A stretch of 34,829 nucleotides of DNA, from the NCBI GenBank assembly GCA_003669615.1, contig QWOO01000270.1, positions 1-34,829 on the forward strand. Reading direction: 5' to 3'. The notes beneath the pieces are model-generated. The model did not search any database and was not told where the DNA came from. It saw only the letters and a program-made list of their open reading frames with translations. The position numbers and the translations under genes were made by a program. Each line of letters starts with the position of its first letter. Positions within the stretch are counted from its first letter, which is position 1. Shown one piece after another: positions 34,188 to 34,829 of this stretch. The DNA is from Planctomycetota bacterium (GTDB lineage: Bacteria; Planctomycetota; Planctomycetia; Planctomycetales; Planctomycetaceae).

Positions 34188-34829
34188 ATGGACGGACTTT
34201 GGGAACAGATCGAGGAAGCAAAAAGCTGGTTGGCCAGCCGCTGGTCAGGATCACCGAGAGCAGGACTGATTCTTGGCACCGGACTGGGCAGCCTGGCTGC
34301 GCAGATCAAAGTGCAGGCGGAATTCGCCTATGCCGAAATCCCACACTTCCCGCGTTCCACTGCTCCTTCCCATGCCGGCAAGCTTCTTTGCGGGACTCTG
34401 GAAGGCGTGCCTGTGATGGCGATGGAAGGTCGCTTCCATTATTACGAAGGCTATTCATTAAGGCAGGTCACGTTTCCAGTGCGAGTAATGAAAGCCATGG
34501 GCGCCGACACGTTGGTGCTCACGAGCGCCGTTGGCGGAATGAATCCGCAATACTCACTGGCCGACATTGTGATCCTTGAAGATCACATCAACCTGATGCC
34601 CGACAGCCCTCTGCGAGGGATCAATGACGATCGTCTGGGCTCGCGATTTCCCGACATGAGCGAACCGTACAATCGCGCCCTTGTTGAACGAGCAAAAGCT
34701 ATCGCTCTGCGTCTGGGAATCGCGGCGCATAAAGGCGTGCTGGTGGCCGTGCCGGGTCCGAATCTCGAAACGCGCGCGGAGTACCGCATGCTGCGAACCA
34801 TGGGGGCCGATGTGGTCGGAATGTCGACC
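34188..34829 (+). CDS. punA: Purine nucleoside phosphorylase (partial, cut by window end)
   Basis: The ORF track misses this gene because it has no stop inside the window; 214 codons are visible of an expected 265-285. ATG 34188 follows GGAG by 10 bases. It is a trimeric-type (PNP-II) purine nucleoside phosphorylase, which splits inosine or guanosine with phosphate into base and ribose-1-phosphate for salvage. Visible motifs are [12 protein letters not shown] (phosphate site), [39 protein letters not shown], and [26 protein letters not shown] at the window edge. The missing part would include the base-specificity residues, so substrate preference cannot be read. Confidence 0.92.
   Translation, partial: MDGLWEQIEEAKSWLASRWSGSPRAGLILGTGLGSLAAQIKVQAEFAYAEIPHFPRSTAPSHAGKLLCGTLEGVPVMAMEGRFHYYEGYSLRQVTFPVRVMKAMGADTLVLTSAVGGMNPQYSLADIVILEDHINLMPDSPLRGINDDRLGSRFPDMSEPYNRALVERAKAIALRLGIAAHKGVLVAVPGPNLETRAEYRMLRTMGADVVGMST

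Overview
The window looks like chromosomal DNA of a planctomycete (PVC superphylum). The evidence is gene content: a very large secreted protein with an N-terminal sugar-dehydrogenase-like domain, HEAT-like repeats and a C-terminal CxxCH heme site, a MoxR/DUF58/vWA gene set with two large membrane vWA proteins, a CheB-CheR-PAS fusion, a class-II-type glycerate 2-kinase, secreted Cys-rich or low-complexity lipoproteins, and mostly monocistronic genes with weak Shine-Dalgarno sites. No rRNA, tRNA or CRISPR array was seen. I cannot name the species.

Layout. 1-860: the 5' end of a minus-strand exported protein at the window edge, then a small secreted Gly/Tyr/Ser-rich protein. 1563-6797: an outer-membrane unit of a Tad/Flp-type secretin, a Cys-rich lipoprotein and a TPR lipoprotein with a long Pro/Asn/Ser-rich tail. 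6808-7611 (minus): SpoU/TrmH-type RNA 2'-O-methyltransferase. 7968-15196: MoxR ATPase, DUF58 protein, BatA-like vWA membrane protein and a second vWA membrane protein with an amidotransferase-like domain. The order suggests an operon, but a palindromic repeat pair sits in the middle. 15275-21156: CheB-CheR-PAS-PAS protein followed by a triple-PAS histidine kinase with a C-terminal receiver; together they look like a split sensory system. 21328-24816: giant PVC-type dehydrogenase/cytochrome. 24820-25706: a REP-associated tyrosine transposase (RAYT) embedded in palindromic repeats of the same family that interrupts the MoxR operon. 25950-26858: alpha/beta hydrolase with a lipoprotein signal upstream but no usable start codon for it. 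26953-29114 (minus): mtaB-like methylthiotransferase overlapping tmk. 29776-34829: a small conserved-looking protein, glycerate 2-kinase, prephenate dehydrogenase, a minus-strand hypothetical, a highly acidic protein, a tiny CxxC protein and a purine nucleoside phosphorylase cut by the window end.

The most interesting signal is repeat architecture. There are two independent families of paired palindromes, one of them linked to a RAYT gene and showing compensatory base changes in its stems. There is also a short AATCT-type interspersed repeat that supplies coding sequence in one gene and the stop codon of another, and a heptamer tandem repeat inside the first codons of a vWA gene where copy-number change would shift frame. 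The secretin/Cys-lipoprotein/TPR-lipoprotein trio and the acidic-tail protein behind a palindromic promoter-like site are the best candidates for undescribed cellular functions.
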